Below, piece by piece: positions 6,998 through 8,738 of a stretch of 8,738 nt of DNA. Position 1 is the first letter of the stretch, and each line of letters opens with the position of its first letter. This DNA comes from an uncultured Collinsella sp. (lineage in GTDB: Bacteria > Actinomycetota > Coriobacteriia > Coriobacteriales > Coriobacteriaceae), in the NCBI GenBank assembly GCA_900553415.1, contig USDH01000047.1, forward strand, positions 1 to 8,738, given 5' to 3'. Made by a program: the position numbers and the translations under genes. Below the pieces are notes generated by a model. That model worked only from the letters and a program-made list of their open reading frames with translations. It searched no databases and was not told the DNA's origin.

Positions 6998-7168
6998 GAT
7001 GGTGGTGCGGAGACGCACGAATGCGCGGTTTTCCTGCGCGTTTGGGAGAATCGGGGTGCAAGTCCCCGGCTGTACCAGTAACCGTAATTCCTCTTGGCTC
7101 GGGATGTTCGCGTCGCAGATCGGACGGCGCGCCCGAGTCGTTAAGGTTAAGTCGGATCGCCTCCCATC
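6998..7168 (+). ncRNA. Cobalamin (vitamin B12) riboswitch aptamer
   Basis: The conserved cobalamin-riboswitch core is readable: GGGAGAATCGGGGTGCAAG (7044-7062), then TCCCCGGCTGTACCAGTAAC (7063-7082) and CGTAA, fitting the family pattern GGGAA-GGTG-AA-TCC-CTG-CC-G-AC-GTAA. A degenerate B12 box, AAGTCGGATCGCC (7149-7161), follows. The P1 helix closes with GATGG (6998-7002) and CCATC (7164-7168). The 5' side has a perfect GTGCG-gaga-CGCAC hairpin (7005-7018). These RNAs bind a cobalamin and switch the downstream gene off when it is abundant. It precedes a secreted DUF4430-repeat protein, implying that this protein is made under B12 shortage. The cobalamin form sensed cannot be told from sequence. 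Confidence 0.9.
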
Positions 7169-7169
7169 T

Positions 7170-7238
7170 TGCATGCGGCTGCGGCGTATGCCGCCGGTGT
7201 GCATAGGGCTCTGGAGGGAAGGGGGACCCCGATGGGGG
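7170..7238 (+). promoter_or_regulatory. Riboswitch expression platform, probably translational
   Basis: Right after the aptamer, TGCA (7170-7173) pairs with TGCA (7200-7203) around a bulged stem topped by GCGGC-gtat-GCCGC (7181-7194). No U-tract follows, which argues against transcription termination. The ribosome site region GGAGGGAAGGGGG (7213-7225) comes next. CCCC (7227-7230) can pair with GGGG (7235-7238), which puts the start codon in a GATG tetraloop. Control of translation initiation is the likely mode. Confidence 0.5.
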
Positions 7239-8738
7239 AACTCGAGCGCAACATGCGCGATGACGTGGGGCAGCCTCAAGGCAACGCTCCAAGTACAGAC
7301 AATGGGGGACAAATGGATATGTTTGAGGACGAGCGTGTGTGCGCCTCGTTGCATCGCCGTGGCGCAATTGCGCGCGGCGTAGCCAAGCGCGGCCTGGTGG
7401 CATTCCTGGCCTTCGCGATGGCCTTTGGCACCACGCCGGCTCAGTTGTGGGCCGAGGGCGCCGAGGGCATTGCCGGGGCTGTGGCTCAGGCTGCGACACC
7501 GAGTGAGGGCACGGGGGCCGCGGACGGTGCTGCCGACCAGGGTAAGGCCGAGGTTTCGGATTCCGAGGGCGCGCCTGCAGCTAGTGCCGCCACAACAGAG
7601 GCAGCAACTGGCGACGAAGGCTCGGCGACGGGGGAGAGCCCTGCCACGAGCGAGCAGTCTTCGACGGCATCCGCTGGCCAAGCAGGATCTGCCGCCGTGG
7701 CTGCCGTCCAGGCAGAGAACCCGACAGAAACCGGCGATGTCGCCAAGAAGCAAGTCGAGGTCTCGTTCTCGATTATCGGCACCGATGCCGACGGCAAGGC
7801 TCAGACCTGGGTGGCACCTACGCAACTCAAGCTCGACGAGGGCGCGACGGCTGCGGATGCCTTCATTAAGCTGCAGGAGAAGACGGGCTTCAAGGCGAAG
7901 TACGAACCGAACACGGCATACGGTTTCTACCTCGAAAGCATCACATCCCCGAGCGATGGCCGCACGCTTGCCTACGATCCGACGACTCATGCCTTCTGGC
8001 AGCTGTTCGTCGACGGTGCGTCTTCCTCGGTTGGCGCGAGCAGCGTTAAGCTCGCCCCGGGGCAGAAGATTGAGTTTGCCTTTACGGGTGGTAGCGCATC
8101 CCCTGTCGTTAAGGACCAGCTTGCTGCGAATGTGACCGTCATTGGTCGCGATGCCCAGGGTAAGACTCAGACCTGGGTCGACAACGCGCAGTATGTGGTG
8201 ACGTCCGGTTCGAGCGCGCTCGATCTTACGAAGGTCGCACTCGAGGCGAACGACATTGACGCCGTTGCTGCGGGCTCCTTCATTCTGAGCCTTAAGTACA
8301 ACGGCGTTGAGCTGGGTACGCCGTTCGATTATTCGACCTATTGGCAGCTGTTCATCAACGGCAAGTCGAGTGACTATACGGCGGACAATGTCACCATCCA
8401 TGCCGGCGATACCGTCACGTGGTTCTACGGTGGCTGGGGCGACCAGTTGCCCTCCGATTCCGTTCATGCTTCCGTTCAGGTGCTTGGCAAGGACAAGGAC
8501 GGCAAGCAGCAGGTGTGGGCCTCGACGGGCCAGACGAGTCTCAAGGCGGGCTCTACTGCCAAGGATCTCCTTGAGCAGACCGGCCTTACTCTCGATGCTG
8601 GCGAATCGTCTTGGGGCTGGTTCCTCAACGGCATTTATTCGCCGTTCGATGATGAGTCCTATTGTGGCTATGATGCTGCGACCAATAGCTATTGGCGCTT
8701 CTACGTAAATGGCAAGTTCAAGAACGTTGGCGCTGGTG
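7232..8738 (+). CDS. Secreted multi-repeat DUF4430 (transcobalamin-like) protein, 3' end beyond window
   Basis: The reading frame stays open from ATG 7232 to the window edge (502 codons seen). Residues 1-54 are a long polar/basic N-region, then a hydrophobic core LVAFLAFAMAFGTTP (55-69) and a likely signal-peptidase site after AQLWA (70-74). Residues 75-170 are an Ala/Ser/Glu/Gly-rich, presumably extended linker. At least three tandem repeats follow, about 173-287, 298-407 and 410 to the edge. Each opens with a DG/QGKxQxW motif (DADGKAQTW, DAQGKTQTW, DKDGKQQVW) and the motifs AFWQLFVDG, YWQLFINGK and SYWRFYVNGK recur near the end. This fits DUF4430, a family related to the C-terminal domain of transcobalamin/intrinsic factor. 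With a cobalamin riboswitch directly upstream, a surface corrinoid-capture role is inferred, not shown. A cell-wall or membrane anchor would lie beyond the window. ATG 7253 or 7313 are alternative starts; both keep the signal peptide. Confidence 0.87.
   Translation, partial: MGELERNMRDDVGQPQGNAPSTDNGGQMDMFEDERVCASLHRRGAIARGVAKRGLVAFLAFAMAFGTTPAQLWAEGAEGIAGAVAQAATPSEGTGAADGAADQGKAEVSDSEGAPAASAATTEAATGDEGSATGESPATSEQSSTASAGQAGSAAVAAVQAENPTETGDVAKKQVEVSFSIIGTDADGKAQTWVAPTQLKLDEGATAADAFIKLQEKTGFKAKYEPNTAYGFYLESITSPSDGRTLAYDPTTHAFWQLFVDGASSSVGASSVKLAPGQKIEFAFTGGSASPVVKDQLAANVTVIGRDAQGKTQTWVDNAQYVVTSGSSALDLTKVALEANDIDAVAAGSFILSLKYNGVELGTPFDYSTYWQLFINGKSSDYTADNVTIHAGDTVTWFYGGWGDQLPSDSVHASVQVLGKDKDGKQQVWASTGQTSLKAGSTAKDLLEQTGLTLDAGESSWGWFLNGIYSPFDDESYCGYDAATNSYWRFYVNGKFKNVGAG

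Noticed and set aside
6995..8467. A long minus-strand open frame opposite the riboswitch and DUF4430 gene
   Set aside because: Its translation is Arg/Leu-rich without family motifs, and it would overlap both a conserved riboswitch and a clearly coding plus-strand frame.

Overview
The window looks like chromosome of a GC-rich Gram-positive gut anaerobe, most likely a Collinsella-like member of the Coriobacteriia. This placement is inference. It rests on the Arg/GTC/GAG-rich coding style of the right two thirds, a UbiB kinase paired with a phasin-like protein, and a surface protein with a very long signal peptide and an Ala/Ser/Glu-rich linker behind a cobalamin riboswitch. The CRISPR-Cas genes at the left use a visibly different codon style and have AT-rich flanks. 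They may be horizontally acquired, or the window could contain an assembly join near 2.9-3.1 kb.

Left part (1-2947, minus strand): the 5' end of a type I-C CRISPR-Cas operon. A complete cas3 (HD nuclease-helicase, 722 aa) has its own near-consensus promoter. A 293-nt gap follows, holding a hairpin, a second promoter and a 17-codon ORF whose stop overlaps the next start region. Then comes cas5c, the pre-crRNA-processing Cas5, cut by the window edge. The rest of the operon (expected cas8c-cas7-cas4-cas1-cas2 and the array) would lie to the left, outside the window.

Middle (2938-4593, plus strand): a divergent intergenic region with two plus-strand promoter candidates, one of which overlaps the cas3 promoter. 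It is followed by a complete family C69 (PepD-type) N-terminal-nucleophile dipeptidase.

Right-middle (4628-6960, plus strand): a two-gene unit of a small phasin-like protein and a complete UbiB/AarF/ADCK atypical kinase with two C-terminal membrane helices. A clean rho-independent terminator closes it.

Right end (6959-8738, plus strand): a promoter, a cobalamin (B12) riboswitch and a GC-rich expression platform. These precede the start of a large secreted protein that is open to the window end and carries at least three tandem DUF4430 (transcobalamin-C-terminal-like) repeats. This is the most interesting part: a B12-sensing RNA controlling an exported multi-repeat protein whose fold family is linked to cobalamin binding in animal carrier proteins, which suggests a surface corrinoid-capture system. 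No CRISPR array, tRNA, rRNA or insertion sequence was found in the window.
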